This document shows positions 36,928 through 47,404 of a stretch of 64,000 nucleotides of DNA, piece by piece. Position numbers and translations under genes: made by a program. How positions within the stretch are numbered: the first letter of the stretch is position 1; every line of letters begins with the position of its first letter. This DNA comes from Roseburia sp. 1XD42-34 (GTDB taxonomy: Bacteria > Bacillota > Bacilli > Bacillales > Amphibacillaceae): positions 1 through 64,000 of the forward strand of contig NZ_QWLJ01000008.1 in assembly GCF_009917385.1 (NCBI RefSeq), written 5' to 3'. The notes under the pieces are model-generated. The model did no database searches. It was not told where the DNA came from and was given only the letters and a program-made list of their open reading frames with translations.

Positions 36928-38631
36928 ATGCATAGCTTATTACAAATTTTAAAACAAATTAATGGAACTGGATATAAGGGATACAAGCGTATTCAAGGTC
37001 GTTACCAAACAGATAATTATGATTTAGCAGTTGATTATGTACAAGGAGATCCATTTGCGTCCCCTTCTAAAATACGTGTGATTATCCCTGTGAATAAACG
37101 AGCTATTCAACCAGCTTGGCTTGAAACCTATTCGCGGAAAATAGCTACTGAGGATGCATTTGCGCGTATAATCGGGAAAGAAGTCGCCAGACAACCAACG
37201 TCTGTAAAAGGATCGGGTAAAAGTGGGTTAATTTTATTTGATCGTCCTGGACAGGAAAAGCTAGAACGAACTGCTGTGCAGATTAATTCCACAACAATAA
37301 CGGTTTGTCTTTCGATTGGTTTACCTGCAAACGGAAGAAAAATTAATGGCAGAGAAGCGGAAAAACTATTTACCCAAGCACTTCCAACCATCATCGATCG
37401 ATCTGTATTTACGATTACAGATGAAACAATTGAACAAGCAATACAACTCGCCGATCAGCAAGATGCTATACGAGAAGAAATGAAGCAGCAGGGCTGGGTT
37501 GCATTTTTAGCCAATGGATCTATCTTACCAAGGGAAAGCGGAATTAGTAATCGTCCATTAAAACAGGCGGTTCCTTTTCAAAGCCCTGCTGAAAATGAAG
37601 TTGCTATTGACATTCCGCATGCTGAAGAGCCGCTCAAAGGGATGGCGATTAAACAAGGAATTACACTGATTGTAGGTGGTGGATACCACGGGAAAAGCAC
37701 CTTGTTAAAAGCGATTGAGCGTGGTGTTTATGCGCATGTACATGGGGATGGTAGAGAGTTTGTTTTAACAGATCCTGCTGCTGTGAAAATACGCGCAGAG
37801 GATGGTCGCAAAGTGACAGGCGTAGATATTTCTCCGTTTATTAATAATTTGCCGCATGGACAGGACACCACATTTTTTTCAACAGATAATGCCAGTGGCA
37901 GTACTTCCCAAGCCGCAAACGTAATCGAAGCGTTAGAAGCTGGAGCGTCTACGTTATTAATGGATGAGGACACAAGTGCAACCAACTTTATGATTCGAGA
38001 CCATCGCATGCAACTACTTGTTCACCCCGACAAGGAACCTATCACACCATTTATTGATAAAATAAAACAATTACGAGACGAATTAGCAGTATCGACGATT
38101 ATTGTTATGGGTGGGTCCGGAGATTATTTTGCGCATGCAGATACAGTGATTCGTTTAGAAAATTATCTTCCTGATAATGCTACAAATGAAGCAAAAGCAA
38201 TTATGAAAAAATACCCTTTAGATAGAAAAAAAAAGGCGGGAGAACCGTTTCGTATAAATGATGCTCGTTATTTTCAACAACAGACGCTACAGACTAAAAA
38301 AGGAAACCGCTCCAAAGTTCAAGCGAAAGGACTCTCTCATATTATCATGGGAAAAACAGATATTGCCTTTTCCGAAGTGGAGCAGCTAGTTGACCCTTCA
38401 CAAACACGTATGATTGCAGAAATTTTACAGCACTTCGATCATCCAAACAAAATGAATCATTTAGCGTTGCCAAAACTGCTTGACAAAGTAGAAGAGCAAA
38501 TGAATAAACGAGGCTTAGCCTCTTTTACCGCATTTCCACATCAACACCCAGGTGATTTGGCAAGACCGAGAAGGTTCGAGCTTGCAGCAGTGATTAATCG
38601 GATGCGAACTGCGGTTGTTAAACGGCGTTAG
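36928..38631 (+). CDS. ABC-class P-loop ATPase (COG3044 family)
   Basis: A 567-residue cytosolic protein of the predicted ABC-class ATPase family (Pfam ABC_ATPase). The N-terminal domain (YKGYKRIQGRY, IPVNKRAIQP) precedes a nucleotide-binding core with a Walker A-like VGGGYHGKSTLLKA near residue 250. The Walker B-like STLLMDEDTSATNFMIRD is near residue 350, and VIVMGGSGDYF is near 390. It has no transmembrane segments and is not part of a transporter. The biological role of the family is unknown; an RNA- or DNA-related function has been suggested. It heads a probable operon with queG 12 bases downstream. Confidence 0.85.
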   Translation: MHSLLQILKQINGTGYKGYKRIQGRYQTDNYDLAVDYVQGDPFASPSKIRVIIPVNKRAIQPAWLETYSRKIATEDAFARIIGKEVARQPTSVKGSGKSGLILFDRPGQEKLERTAVQINSTTITVCLSIGLPANGRKINGREAEKLFTQALPTIIDRSVFTITDETIEQAIQLADQQDAIREEMKQQGWVAFLANGSILPRESGISNRPLKQAVPFQSPAENEVAIDIPHAEEPLKGMAIKQGITLIVGGGYHGKSTLLKAIERGVYAHVHGDGREFVLTDPAAVKIRAEDGRKVTGVDISPFINNLPHGQDTTFFSTDNASGSTSQAANVIEALEAGASTLLMDEDTSATNFMIRDHRMQLLVHPDKEPITPFIDKIKQLRDELAVSTIIVMGGSGDYFAHADTVIRLENYLPDNATNEAKAIMKKYPLDRKKKAGEPFRINDARYFQQQTLQTKKGNRSKVQAKGLSHIIMGKTDIAFSEVEQLVDPSQTRMIAEILQHFDHPNKMNHLALPKLLDKVEEQMNKRGLASFTAFPHQHPGDLARPRRFELAAVINRMRTAVVKRR

Positions 38632-38643
38632 GGAGGGAACGAT

Positions 38644-39798
38644 ATGCATACAGATTCATTAAAGCAGGAAATTATCGCATATAGTAAACAAATTGGAATT
38701 GATAAAATTGGTTTCGCCTCTGCAGATGTATTTACGGAATTAAAAGAGCGGCTCCGTAAGCAACAAGAATTAGATTACCAATCGGGGTTTGAAAAAGGCT
38801 CTATTGAAGAAAGAACGGAGCCTACTCGATTATTGCCCGAGGCGAAATCAATTATTTCTATTGCTTTAGCGTACCCCACTCGAATGAAAGGTGCACCAAG
38901 AAGTACGAAAGAAGAACGACGTGGCTTATTTGCCAGAGCTTCTTGGGGTGTGGACTATCATGTTGTCATGCGTGAAAGACTGGAGAAACTTGCTGCTTTT
39001 ATTCAGGAAAGAGTGCCAGATGGTAAGAATAAGGTTATGGTTGATACAGGGGAATTATCAGATCGCGCAGTTGCAGAACGAGCAGGAATCGGTTTTAGTG
39101 GGAAGAATACCTCCATTATTACACCGGAGTTTGGTTCTTTCGTTTATTTAGGTGAGCTAATTACGAATGTCCCTTTTACGCCGGATGAGCCTGTTGACGA
39201 TGGCTGCGGGAGTTGTACAAAATGCATTGACGCTTGCCCTACAGGAGCGATTGTGCAAGGGGGGCAGCTTAATGCCAAGCGCTGCATCGCCTTTTTAACG
39301 CAAACAAAAGACTTTTTACCAGAGGAATTCAGGTCGAAAATTGGTAATCGTGTATACGGCTGTGATACATGCCAGATGGTTTGTCCGAAAAATTTAAAAG
39401 TAGATTTTCATATTCATCCTGAATTTGAGCCAGAGCATGAGGTGGCTAAGCCAAAGTTAATTCCCATGTTAAAACTATCAAATCGTGAATTTAAGCAGAC
39501 ATTCGGCCATATCTCAGGATCATGGCGTGGAAAAAAGCCAATTCAACGGAATTCACTAATTGCTTTAGGGCATTATAAAGATACAACTGCTGTAGCAGAT
39601 ATGATTGAAGTGATGAGAAGGGATCCTCGGCCTGTTATTCGGGGAACCGCAGCTTGGTCCTTAGGCAAAATAGGTACAGAAGAGGCCTTCCAAGCTATCA
39701 AGGAAGCGATGTTAGAAGAGGAAGATGAGCAGGTATTGGTTGAAATGGAAAAAGGACTTGCTTTTGCGCAGTTGAAAGACACCGCTAAAAAAAGATGA
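38644..39798 (+). CDS. queG: Epoxyqueuosine reductase
   Basis: A cobalamin- and Fe-S-dependent enzyme performing the last step of queuosine synthesis on tRNA (epoxyqueuosine to queuosine). The 384-residue protein has an N-terminal cobalamin-binding domain. Two 4Fe-4S sets follow: CGSCTKCIDACP (Cys188, 191, 194, 198) and CDTCQMVCP. A C-terminal HEAT-like repeat region (about residues 295-375) is typical of the longer QueG forms. GGGAGGG lies upstream. It sits in a run with the ABC-class ATPase before it and an amidase-like gene after it. Confidence 0.93.
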   Translation: MHTDSLKQEIIAYSKQIGIDKIGFASADVFTELKERLRKQQELDYQSGFEKGSIEERTEPTRLLPEAKSIISIALAYPTRMKGAPRSTKEERRGLFARASWGVDYHVVMRERLEKLAAFIQERVPDGKNKVMVDTGELSDRAVAERAGIGFSGKNTSIITPEFGSFVYLGELITNVPFTPDEPVDDGCGSCTKCIDACPTGAIVQGGQLNAKRCIAFLTQTKDFLPEEFRSKIGNRVYGCDTCQMVCPKNLKVDFHIHPEFEPEHEVAKPKLIPMLKLSNREFKQTFGHISGSWRGKKPIQRNSLIALGHYKDTTAVADMIEVMRRDPRPVIRGTAAWSLGKIGTEEAFQAIKEAMLEEEDEQVLVEMEKGLAFAQLKDTAKKR

Positions 39799-39843
39799 TG
39801 TTTGCCAAGCTTTCTCTCCATATACTATGTGGGGGGGTTTTTT

Positions 39844-40692
39844 ATGGAACAATTAAAAACGTATTGGCAAGATTTTTTTTCGCGGGACAGAAAAGGTGAC
39901 GATTGGTGGACGAGAAAGCAAGCTTTATGTGCAAAGCGCGGTGCCGAAATTATGAAAATCAAAGGAAATGGACATGTATATAGTACGATGCGATATGATG
40001 AGCAGGAATACTATCAATACCACTTGCATGTACAGTTCTTAGTAAAACAAGAAGAGCAGTTATATTTGGAAGAATCCGTGACACCTTATATTTTTCGTAT
40101 GGACCATCTAGGCGAAATAAAAGATCATCAACATCAAGTTCAAAAGCAGGAAGCAGAAGGTGAAGAGCAGTTTTTTAATGAAACAGATAAATTTGTAACT
40201 ACAAGAAGCCCATATGATCGGCAAGCTGCTGTGCAATATGCAGAACGTTGGTGGAATGATTATAATCCAGCTTATCGCCGGTTCCCGGTGGATTGTACGA
40301 ATTATGTTTCGCAATGTTTATATGCAGGTGGAGCACCGATGTATGGTGCTCCTGTAAGAGAACGAGGTTGGTGGTATCAGGATAACAACTGGAGCTTTAG
40401 TTGGGCTGTTGCCCACTCTTTGCGCTGGTATTTAGCGGGGTCTACAAAAGGTTTAAGAGGAGAGGAAAAGGAGACGGCAGAACAGCTCATTCCCGGAGAT
40501 GTTATCTGTTATGATTTTTCCGGAGATGGCAGATGGGATCATAATACGATCGTCGTTGCTAAAGATGCCAATGGGATGCCACTCGTAAATGCACATACGG
40601 ATAATAGTCGAAATCGTTACTGGTCTTACGAAGATTCCACAGCTTGGACAGCAGACATACAATATAAATTTTTCCGTATTTATACAGAGTAA
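39844..40692 (+). CDS. Amidase_6 domain protein (putative peptidoglycan-type hydrolase)
   Basis: A 282-residue protein with a C-terminal amidase domain of the NlpC/P60-like superfamily (Pfam Amidase_6). The likely catalytic Cys is in VDCTNYVSQCL, the His in DHNTIVV and a later polar residue in VNAHTDNSR. The N-terminal 130 residues are hydrophilic with no signal peptide, so export is not evident. The frame is open from 39802, but a GGGGGGG run just before the ATG at 39844 makes that the start. The gene follows queG closely and may share its transcript. The substrate is not known. Confidence 0.8.
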   Translation: MEQLKTYWQDFFSRDRKGDDWWTRKQALCAKRGAEIMKIKGNGHVYSTMRYDEQEYYQYHLHVQFLVKQEEQLYLEESVTPYIFRMDHLGEIKDHQHQVQKQEAEGEEQFFNETDKFVTTRSPYDRQAAVQYAERWWNDYNPAYRRFPVDCTNYVSQCLYAGGAPMYGAPVRERGWWYQDNNWSFSWAVAHSLRWYLAGSTKGLRGEEKETAEQLIPGDVICYDFSGDGRWDHNTIVVAKDANGMPLVNAHTDNSRNRYWSYEDSTAWTADIQYKFFRIYTE

Positions 40693-40826
40693 CGTTTTAA
40701 AAATATTTGAAGAGTTTTTATCTCCCGCTCTACGTTTAAGGGGCACTATTCTCCTTAAAGAGAGAAGCTTTTCACTTCGTATAGCCTAACTTCACCAATG
40801 GAAAAAGTAGTGCTATACTAACACTA

Positions 40827-41009
40827 TATAAAGTGAAGCTTAATTCAGTAGGGGGTTTCTTCCGTTTCCTACATGAATGTCAGCACACCGTAGTGTGACC
40901 CCTAAAGTCCCTCGGGTTATTTGGGTGCTGTTATCTCCTGTTTAGACCCTTTGGATCAACTTGAGGCTTCCAACAAGTGGGAGATTATGGCAACATACGC
41001 GTGGGATAA
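40827..41009 (-). repeat. Structured repeat family B, copy 8 (reverse)
   Basis: Read on the minus strand: TTATCCCACGCGTATGTTGC, arms with AGTTGATCC and GGGTCTAAACAGGAGATAAC, ending near CACTTTATAT. It lies between the amidase-like gene and trmL. Confidence 0.7.
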
Positions 41010-41032
41010 AGAAGTAAGGAGATTAGAACACA

Positions 41033-41506
41033 GTGAGTTTACATGTCGTATTATATCAACCAGAAATACCAGCAAATACTGGAAATATCGCCAGAACATG
41101 TTTAGCAACCAATACCACACTTCATTTAATTCACCCGCTTGGGTTTTCAACAGAAGATAAAATGCTGCGCAGAGCAGGATTGGATTATTGGCATAATGTA
41201 GATATCCGCGAGTATCCATCCATTCAAGACTTGTATGAGACGTATCCAGAAGGAAGTTACTATTATATTGAAAATTTCGGAACGAAGCACTATACCGATT
41301 TTGATTTCAGTGATGTGAATGAGCCATTATTTTTTGTCTTCGGCAGGGAAACAAATGGGATACCAAAGCATTTATTAGCAGGGAAAGAAGACCGCTGTTT
41401 ACGTATTCATATGGGAGAACAAGTAAGATCATTAAATTTATCTAATACAGCAGCTATTATTATTTATGAGGTGTTGAGGCAACAAGGCTTTCCAGGATTA
41501 TCATGA
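41033..41506 (+). CDS. trmL: tRNA (cytidine(34)-2'-O)-methyltransferase
   Basis: A SPOUT-class methyltransferase that 2'-O-methylates the wobble base of certain tRNA-Leu species using SAM. The 157-residue protein has VLYQPEIPANTGNIARTC at the N-terminus and the knotted SAM site FGRETNGIP near residue 103, then SLNLSNTAAIIIYE. The start is GTG, with AAGGAG (41015-41020) some distance upstream. Family B copy 8 occupies the region just before it. Confidence 0.92.
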   Translation: MSLHVVLYQPEIPANTGNIARTCLATNTTLHLIHPLGFSTEDKMLRRAGLDYWHNVDIREYPSIQDLYETYPEGSYYYIENFGTKHYTDFDFSDVNEPLFFVFGRETNGIPKHLLAGKEDRCLRIHMGEQVRSLNLSNTAAIIIYEVLRQQGFPGLS

Positions 41507-41524
41507 TTACTTAGAGATGATGAA

Positions 41525-41770
41525 AGAGACTGGGTATAAGCAAATATTATATAGCAAAAGCCGAACAATCCATTTATCATTGTTCGGCTCATTTGCATTA
41601 AAAAAACTTTATTACCGCTATGTCAATATACTTCGCTTTCCGTGAGCACTGCCTCAGCTTTCACGGAAAGCAAAAACTTCTTTCCTGTGGGAACTTCAGC
41701 TCGGTACAGAAGTCTCCCTATTTTGACTACGCTAAAACTAGCCTCTACACAATTGGCAATCTATTGTTCG
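41525..41770 (+). repeat. Repeat family C, copy 2, with trmL-distal hairpin
   Basis: GAGACTGGGTATAAGCAAAT is followed by a perfect 11-bp hairpin, AGCCGAACAAT/ATTGTTCGGCT (41559-41589), which may end the trmL transcript. The remaining bases include an inverted pair, CTTTCCGTGA/TCACGGAAAG. Confidence 0.6.
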
Positions 41771-41783
41771 TTTTTTAAGAGAT

Positions 41784-42060
41784 AAGAAAGTATAAAAATT
41801 TTGGCTTATGATTACCGATATAACGGAATAGCTACGTCCGGCTTTAAGCGCCCAGCAACTAGACGACTTCACGAATCGCCCTACGATAAGTCCTCATTGG
41901 TTCGTGGTTAAGAGGAAGGCCGACTAAAAACGGGCTTGCCGCTCAGGCGTCGACATACTCCTGTTGCAGGAGCATGATTCCTAAAACTTTAGTTGCTTCG
42001 TTCCAGTCGCTTCGTTGCTAAACGGGCGCTTCCGCCTTTGTTCTCAGCTGCCTTCGTTAT
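41784..42060 (+). repeat. Dispersed repeat family A, copy 5
   Basis: A full-length copy: AGATAAGAAAGTATAAAAAT, GGAATAGCTACGTCCGGC, GGCCGACTAAAAACGGGC, ending TTGCTAAACGG and GCCTTTGTTCT. It differs from copy 7 at relatively few positions. Confidence 0.88.
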
Positions 42061-42195
42061 GTCCCAGCCCCTTTGTTTTATGATCAAGCAATCCTAAAGA
42101 AGCATTTGCGTATATACATGTTTGGAGGTAGACAAATCAATGCCATGCATAACTTACAATAATCACATTGTCAGAAAAAGAACAATATCTTATTA

Positions 42196-42376
42196 GTTTA
42201 TCCGAATATAAGGTGCTGTAAGATTCCCACTTCAGAGTTGGATATTTCGGTGTACTGCAATAAGTCTAAGTGCACCTAAATGCCCTATTTCGTTAGAGAC
42301 CGATAAGGTCACCCTTGGGCTGCTAACAAGCCGTGGTGGAGGAATGAAAATCTCACTAATTGAAGATTCACTTTGT
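42196..42376 (+). repeat. Structured repeat family B, copy 9
   Basis: TTATCCGAATATAAGGTGCT, GATTCCCACTT, AAGTCTAAGTGCACC, then GCCGTGG and the end GAAGATTCACTTTG. The inner part of the first hairpin's right arm is shortened. Confidence 0.75.
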
Positions 42377-42386
42377 AAGTCCATGA

Positions 42387-42419
42387 AAAGACGTTGTAAC
42401 GGAATGCTACAACGTCTTT
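42387..42419 (-). terminator. Bidirectional terminator downstream of the 35-codon gene
   Basis: A perfect stem, AAAGACGTTGTA with TACAACGTCTTT, and a 9-base loop. On the minus strand it lies 37 bases after the stop of the small gene at 42456-42563. Confidence 0.75.
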
Positions 42420-42455
42420 GTGTCCATCCTTTTAAAGCTAGTGTGGCAAAAAGTT

Positions 42456-42563
42456 TCAAGTACTTTGCTGTTTTTTCGGCATACCTGGCTTTGATTCATA
42501 TCCCGAAGTGAAACAAGAAGTTATAAATACAATAGCTACCCCTAAGATTAAAGCTAATTTCAT
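42456..42563 (-). CDS. 35-residue lipoprotein-like or signal-type peptide
   Basis: I do not recognise this gene. The product begins MKLALILGVAIVFITSC. This is a short hydrophobic helix ending in a lipobox-like ITSC with Cys17, followed by an 18-residue polar tail ending MPKKQQST. Support is good for its size: AAAGGAGG lies 8 bases before the ATG, a TATAAT occurs near 42617, and a strong terminator follows. It could be a small lipoprotein, an entericidin- or pheromone-like precursor, or a Phr-type exported peptide. No partner gene (Rap or other receptor) is adjacent. Confidence 0.55.
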   Translation of the reverse strand: MKLALILGVAIVFITSCFTSGYESKPGMPKKQQST

Positions 42564-42797
42564 CTCGTCATCCTCCTTTAGCTACATGTCAATATACTGT
42601 CTAGTGACTCTATTATAACGAATGATAACTGAAAAGGAAACAGCATGTATGGGAAATGAGTCAATTCTCATCTCGCTACAGTACATGTTAGTTTTTTTTA
42701 TCTATATGCAGCTGTCCATATTTCTATTCCCTCCGTTTAAGTAGTTGTTAATCATAACAGGAGCAACAATTGGACAGAAATCATTACAAAAGAAAAC

Positions 42798-42962
42798 CAA
42801 ATTATCCCGAATATAAGGGCTGTATGAATCCTACTTCAGAAGTTGGAACATCTGTACAGTAGCAAGTCTAAGCGGGGGATAACAGCACCTAACTGTTTGC
42901 TTTGTTCACCTAACCATCTGTGGGGGATGAATGAAAACTCCCTGATTGAAGGTTCACTTTAT
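42798..42962 (+). repeat. Structured repeat family B, copy 10
   Basis: TTATCCCGAATATAAGGGCT, AAGTCTAAGCGGGGGATAAC, TGTGGGGGATGAATGAAAA, ending GAAGGTTCACTTTAT. Confidence 0.78.
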
Positions 42963-43018
42963 CTTTAGTTGATTCGTTCCATTCGCTACGTTGCTAAACG
43001 GGTGCCCCCGCCTTTTTT
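42963..43018 (+). repeat. Right-end remnant of repeat family A
   Basis: TTTAGTTGATTCGTTCCATT, CGCTACGTTGCTAAACGGG, then GCCCCCGCC. This is the right end of family A joined directly to the end of B copy 10. Confidence 0.7.
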
Positions 43019-43117
43019 AACTATATAAAATAAAGGAAAATTACCATAGATTTGAATTCTGCCTTTTTTGGTGAATCATTTGAAAATTTAAATTATATAC
43101 AAGGTTGGAACAGCCTG

Positions 43118-43146
43118 TTGTATCCACTAATAAAATAGGGTATATT
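43118..43146 (+). promoter_or_regulatory. Candidate odhAB promoter
   Basis: TTGTAT (43118-43123), 17-bp spacer, TATATT (43141-43146), about 95 bases before the odhA start. Confidence 0.5.
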
Positions 43147-43240
43147 AGTTGAAGTAATTTGTAGTCAGTTCTATAATGAACATTGAATAATGTATACCGT
43201 TTCATACGGATAACGTAACTTCTAGATGGGGGTATAAAAG

Positions 43241-46096
43241 GTGGCACAAAATGAAGAATCCAATGAGCGATTCTGGTCAGAATTTCATGGTCCAAACATG
43301 GGGTATGTAGAAGAACAATATGAATTATACAAAGCGGATCCAGAGGCAGTAGATCCATCCATTAAAAAGATGTTCGATGAGCATGGAGCCCCTCAGTGGT
43401 TATCCCAAGCAAATGTTTTAGCTGGAGCAGAGGCTCAAGCAACATCTGTAGATGATGTAAAGAAACTTACCTCAGCAATGAAACTTGTTGAGGCTATTCG
43501 ACGTTTTGGTCATTTGGAAGCTGATATATATCCAATCAGACGTAATGAACGAACGTCAAATTTAGTGCAAGCTGAAAGCTATGGATTGACAGAGGAAGAC
43601 TTGGCAAGCATTCCAGCTTCTTGGTTATGGGATAAAGCTCCTAATCATGTAGAAAATGGATTAGAAGTAGTGAAAGAGTTAAAAAAGTACTATTCTGGTA
43701 CGATTACGTTTGAATTTGATCATCTGAATAATGAAGAAGAACGCAACTGGTTACTGGATTTAATTGAATCTGGTAAGGCAAGGTTGGATCTTTCGAATGA
43801 CGAAAAAATGGAGCTGCTAGATCGTCTTGCTCAAGTAGAAGGTTTTGAAGGGTTTTTACAAAAGACCTTCGTTGGTCAAAAGCGATTTTCAATTGAAGGT
43901 TTAGAAGCAATGGTTCCAATGCTGGATCAGATTGTGAAAAATGCAAGCGCGGACAAAGTAGAAAATATTATGATGGGGATGGCTCATCGTGGACGGCTTG
44001 CTGTCTTAGCACATATTCTTGGAAAGCCATATGATAAGATATTCTCAGAATTTCACCATTCGCCAAATAAAGAATTGATTCCTTCTGAAGGATCAACAGG
44101 TATTAATTATGGCTGGACAGGTGATGTGAAATATCACTTTGGAGCTACGAAAGAGCCTGATGGAGAAGAGGTAACGACACGTATTCGTTTAGCTCACAAT
44201 CCGTCACATTTAGAATTTGTAAACCCGGTTGTAGAAGGATTTGCTCGCGCAGCGCAAGATGATCGTTACGAAAGAGGCTATCCAAAGCAGGATATGAATA
44301 AAGCTATTCCCGTTTTGATCCATGGGGATGCTGCATTTATTGGTGAAGGGGTAGTCGCAGAAACATTGAATCTAAGCGGTCTTCCAGGCTATACAACTGG
44401 TGGTTCCTTGCACATTATTGCAAATAATTTGCTAGGATATACGACAGAGCAAGAAGAGGGACGTTCCACACGATACGCAAGTGATCTGGCCAAAGGTTTT
44501 GAAATTCCAATTATTCATGTCAATGCTGATGATCCTATTGCGTGTATTTCAGCAATTCAAATTGCATACGAGTATCGCCAGAAATTCAATAAAGATTTTC
44601 TTATTGATTTAGTTGGGTATCGCCGCTATGGTCATAACGAAATGGATGAACCACGTATGACCCAGCCAGGGCTATACAAATTAATTGACAATCACCCTTC
44701 TGTGTCTCAAGTATTTGCCAAAGACTTGGAGGAAAAAGGAATTATTAATGAGGCTCAACTGAAAGAAATGAAGCAAAAAACAGAGTCCAAACTACGTGAT
44801 ATTTATAATAATATGAAAGAAAATGAAACCGGCGATTGTGAACCGAAACCAATGCCAAAAGCTCTGAAAAATGGGTTAGATCAGTTCGAAACAGCAATAG
44901 ACTTGAAAACTTTAAAATCATTAAATAAAGGTCTATTAAAACGTCCGGAAGGATTTAATAGTAATAGAAAGCTAGAACGTATTTTAAAGCGACGTGAAAA
45001 TGCATTTCAAGATGGGGAAAAAGCGGATTGGGGAACTGGTGAGGCATTAGCGTATGCTTCCATTCTACGAGATGGCATTCCTATTCGATTAACGGGACAA
45101 GATTCAGAAAGAGGAACGTTTGCTCATCGTCATCTCGTATTACACGATGTAGAAACGGATGAAAAGTTTTGCCCAATGCATATCTTAGGTGAGGCAAAAG
45201 CTTCTTTTGATATTCGGAACAGCCCGTTGTCTGAAGCAGGTGTGTTAGGCTACGAGTATGGGTATAGCGTAGAAGCAACGAATACACTTGTTATTTGGGA
45301 AGCGCAATTTGGTGATTTTGCTAACGCGGCTCAGGTCGTATTTGACCAATTTATTTCGTCTTCTCGAGCTAAGTGGGGAGAAAAGTCCAATATGGTCATG
45401 TTACTTCCTCATGGTTATGAGGGGCAAGGTCCTGAGCATTCCAGTGCCCGCTTGGAACGTTTTTTACAAATGGCAGCAGAGAACAACTGGATTGTGGCAT
45501 ATGTTACTTCTTCTGCACAATTTTTCCATTTGCTACGTCGTCAGGCTGCGCTTCGAAATCGTGAAGAGGCTAGACCATTAATCATTATGACTCCAAAAAG
45601 CAGTTTAATTCGTAATCAACGTATTGCATCAGCTGCAGAAGAATTTACAACTGGTAAATTTCTTGCTTTACGAGATCAGCCAAATCTAAAAGTAAGCAAG
45701 AAAAACGCTAAACGCTTACTTATCGGTAGCGGTAAAATCATGGTAGATATTGAAGAAGAAATGGGACAATCGAAAGAAAAGTATGATTGGCTTCGTGCAC
45801 TGAGATTAGAGCAAATTTATCCGTTTCCAAAAGAACAATTGGCTAAAGAAATAAAACAGCTGCCAAATTTGGAGGAAATTGTTTGGGTACAAGAAGAACC
45901 GAAAAATATGGGTTCCTGGGATTTTGTTGACGATTATTTAAGAGATCTACTACAGGAAGGACAAATCTTACGTTATATTGGACGTCCTGATCGTTCGTCA
46001 CCAGCCGTAGGTGAACCAAATGTGCATAAAACAGAGCAGAAGCAAATTATTCAGGAAGCAATAGCCCCATCACAAGGAGGAGATTCTAATGAATGA
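43241..46096 (+). CDS. odhA: 2-oxoglutarate dehydrogenase E1 component
   Basis: The thiamine-diphosphate decarboxylase of the TCA-cycle oxoglutarate dehydrogenase complex. The 951-residue protein shows the N-terminal [17 protein letters not shown], the conserved [19 protein letters not shown], the ThDP-binding GDAAF and NADDP segments, and the C-terminal transketolase-like domain (GHNEMDEP, then [16 protein letters not shown]). The start is GTG with GGGGGTAT upstream. It overlaps odhB by 8 bases. The E3 subunit is not encoded here. Confidence 0.96.
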   Translation: MAQNEESNERFWSEFHGPNMGYVEEQYELYKADPEAVDPSIKKMFDEHGAPQWLSQANVLAGAEAQATSVDDVKKLTSAMKLVEAIRRFGHLEADIYPIRRNERTSNLVQAESYGLTEEDLASIPASWLWDKAPNHVENGLEVVKELKKYYSGTITFEFDHLNNEEERNWLLDLIESGKARLDLSNDEKMELLDRLAQVEGFEGFLQKTFVGQKRFSIEGLEAMVPMLDQIVKNASADKVENIMMGMAHRGRLAVLAHILGKPYDKIFSEFHHSPNKELIPSEGSTGINYGWTGDVKYHFGATKEPDGEEVTTRIRLAHNPSHLEFVNPVVEGFARAAQDDRYERGYPKQDMNKAIPVLIHGDAAFIGEGVVAETLNLSGLPGYTTGGSLHIIANNLLGYTTEQEEGRSTRYASDLAKGFEIPIIHVNADDPIACISAIQIAYEYRQKFNKDFLIDLVGYRRYGHNEMDEPRMTQPGLYKLIDNHPSVSQVFAKDLEEKGIINEAQLKEMKQKTESKLRDIYNNMKENETGDCEPKPMPKALKNGLDQFETAIDLKTLKSLNKGLLKRPEGFNSNRKLERILKRRENAFQDGEKADWGTGEALAYASILRDGIPIRLTGQDSERGTFAHRHLVLHDVETDEKFCPMHILGEAKASFDIRNSPLSEAGVLGYEYGYSVEATNTLVIWEAQFGDFANAAQVVFDQFISSSRAKWGEKSNMVMLLPHGYEGQGPEHSSARLERFLQMAAENNWIVAYVTSSAQFFHLLRRQAALRNREEARPLIIMTPKSSLIRNQRIASAAEEFTTGKFLALRDQPNLKVSKKNAKRLLIGSGKIMVDIEEEMGQSKEKYDWLRALRLEQIYPFPKEQLAKEIKQLPNLEEIVWVQEEPKNMGSWDFVDDYLRDLLQEGQILRYIGRPDRSSPAVGEPNVHKTEQKQIIQEAIAPSQGGDSNE

Positions 46097-47351
46097 AATT
46101 AAAGTACCGGAACTAGCTGAATCTATTACTGAAGGAACGATTGCTGAATGGTTGGTGAAAAAAGGGGATAAGGTTGAAAAAGGCGATCCAGTTGTTGAAT
46201 TAGAAACAGATAAAGTGAATGTAGAAGTGAACTCAGAATACTCTGGTGTGATTACACAAATTATTCAAGAGGAAGGCGATGACGTAGAAGTTGGCGATGT
46301 CATTGCAAAAATTGACGAATACGCAGAAGCTGGAAGCGATGATGCTGAATCAGCTCCAGCTGAGAAAAAAGAAGAAAAGCAAGCAGAACATACGGAAGAG
46401 TCTTCTAAACAGGAGACTAAGGAAAAAACAAAAGAAAAGTCAGGTGAAGAGACAACAAGTGGCGACGTCATTGCCTCTCCAGCTGCCAGAAAGCGTGCTA
46501 GAGAGCTAAATATTGATTTAAGTAAGGTAAACTCACGTGATCCACTTGGCCGTATTCGCCCTGAAGATGTAGAAGCAGCCTCAAAAAATGAAGCGAAACC
46601 AACCAAACCAAAAGAGGAGAAGAAGCCTGCTGAAAAAACAGAATTTGATAAGCCAGTTGAACGGATTAAAATGTCTCGCCGTCGGCAAACGATCGCTAAG
46701 CGTCTAGTTGAAGTACAACAAGAAGCAGCAATGCTTACGACATTTAACGAAGTAGACTTAACAAATGTAATGAAGCTACGCAGCGAACGTAAAGAAAAAT
46801 TCATTGAAAAACACGGTGTGAAGTTAGGCTTTATGTCTTTCTTTACAAAAGCTGTTGTTGGTGCATTAAAAGATTTTCCACTGCTTAATGCAGAAATTCA
46901 AGGCAATGAAATAGTAATGAAGAAATTCTATGATATTGGGATTGCAGTTTCTACAGAAGAGGGCTTAGTAGTACCTGTAGTGCGAGATGCAGATCGTCTT
47001 GACTTTGCAGGAGTGGAAAAAGAGATTGGTAACCTAAGCAAGAAAGCTCGAGATAAGAAGCTTACAATGAGTGATTTACAAGGTGGCTCCTTTACAATTA
47101 CGAATGGTGGAACATTCGGTTCCATGCTTTCCACTCCTATCTTAAATGCGCCTCAAGTTGGTATTTTAGGCATGCATAATATTCAAAAACGTGCCGTCGT
47201 AATGCCAGATGACAGCATTGAAGTACGCCCTATGATGTATTTGGCGTTATCTTATGACCACCGCATAGTAGATGGAAAGGAAGCAGTACAATTTCTTGTG
47301 CGTGTAAAACAATTACTGGAAGATCCTTATGATCTCCTATTAGAAGGGTAA
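46089..47351 (+). CDS. odhB: Dihydrolipoyl succinyltransferase (E2) of oxoglutarate dehydrogenase
   Basis: A 420-residue E2 core. An N-terminal lipoyl domain carries the lipoylated Lys in [11 protein letters not shown] (about residue 43). An acidic, Glu/Lys-rich flexible linker (about 80-125), the E3-binding domain ([18 protein letters not shown]) and the catalytic domain with SYDHRIVDG near the C-terminus follow. AAGGAGGAG lies within the end of odhA. It makes succinyl-CoA and is followed by a strong terminator. Confidence 0.96.
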   Translation: MNEIKVPELAESITEGTIAEWLVKKGDKVEKGDPVVELETDKVNVEVNSEYSGVITQIIQEEGDDVEVGDVIAKIDEYAEAGSDDAESAPAEKKEEKQAEHTEESSKQETKEKTKEKSGEETTSGDVIASPAARKRARELNIDLSKVNSRDPLGRIRPEDVEAASKNEAKPTKPKEEKKPAEKTEFDKPVERIKMSRRRQTIAKRLVEVQQEAAMLTTFNEVDLTNVMKLRSERKEKFIEKHGVKLGFMSFFTKAVVGALKDFPLLNAEIQGNEIVMKKFYDIGIAVSTEEGLVVPVVRDADRLDFAGVEKEIGNLSKKARDKKLTMSDLQGGSFTITNGGTFGSMLSTPILNAPQVGILGMHNIQKRAVVMPDDSIEVRPMMYLALSYDHRIVDGKEAVQFLVRVKQLLEDPYDLLLEG

Positions 47352-47367
47352 CATATAAACGATTTAT

Positions 47368-47404
47368 AACCCCCTGTTTCTTGTTAGAAACAGGGGGTTT
47401 TTTG
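47368..47404 (+). terminator. Terminator of odhAB
   Basis: AACCCCCTGTTTC pairs with GAAACAGGGGGTT, 7-base loop, then six T. Confidence 0.93.

Noticed and set aside
42232..42459. A 75-codon open frame on the minus strand
   Set aside because: It lies inside repeat B copy 9 and the terminator of the 35-codon gene.
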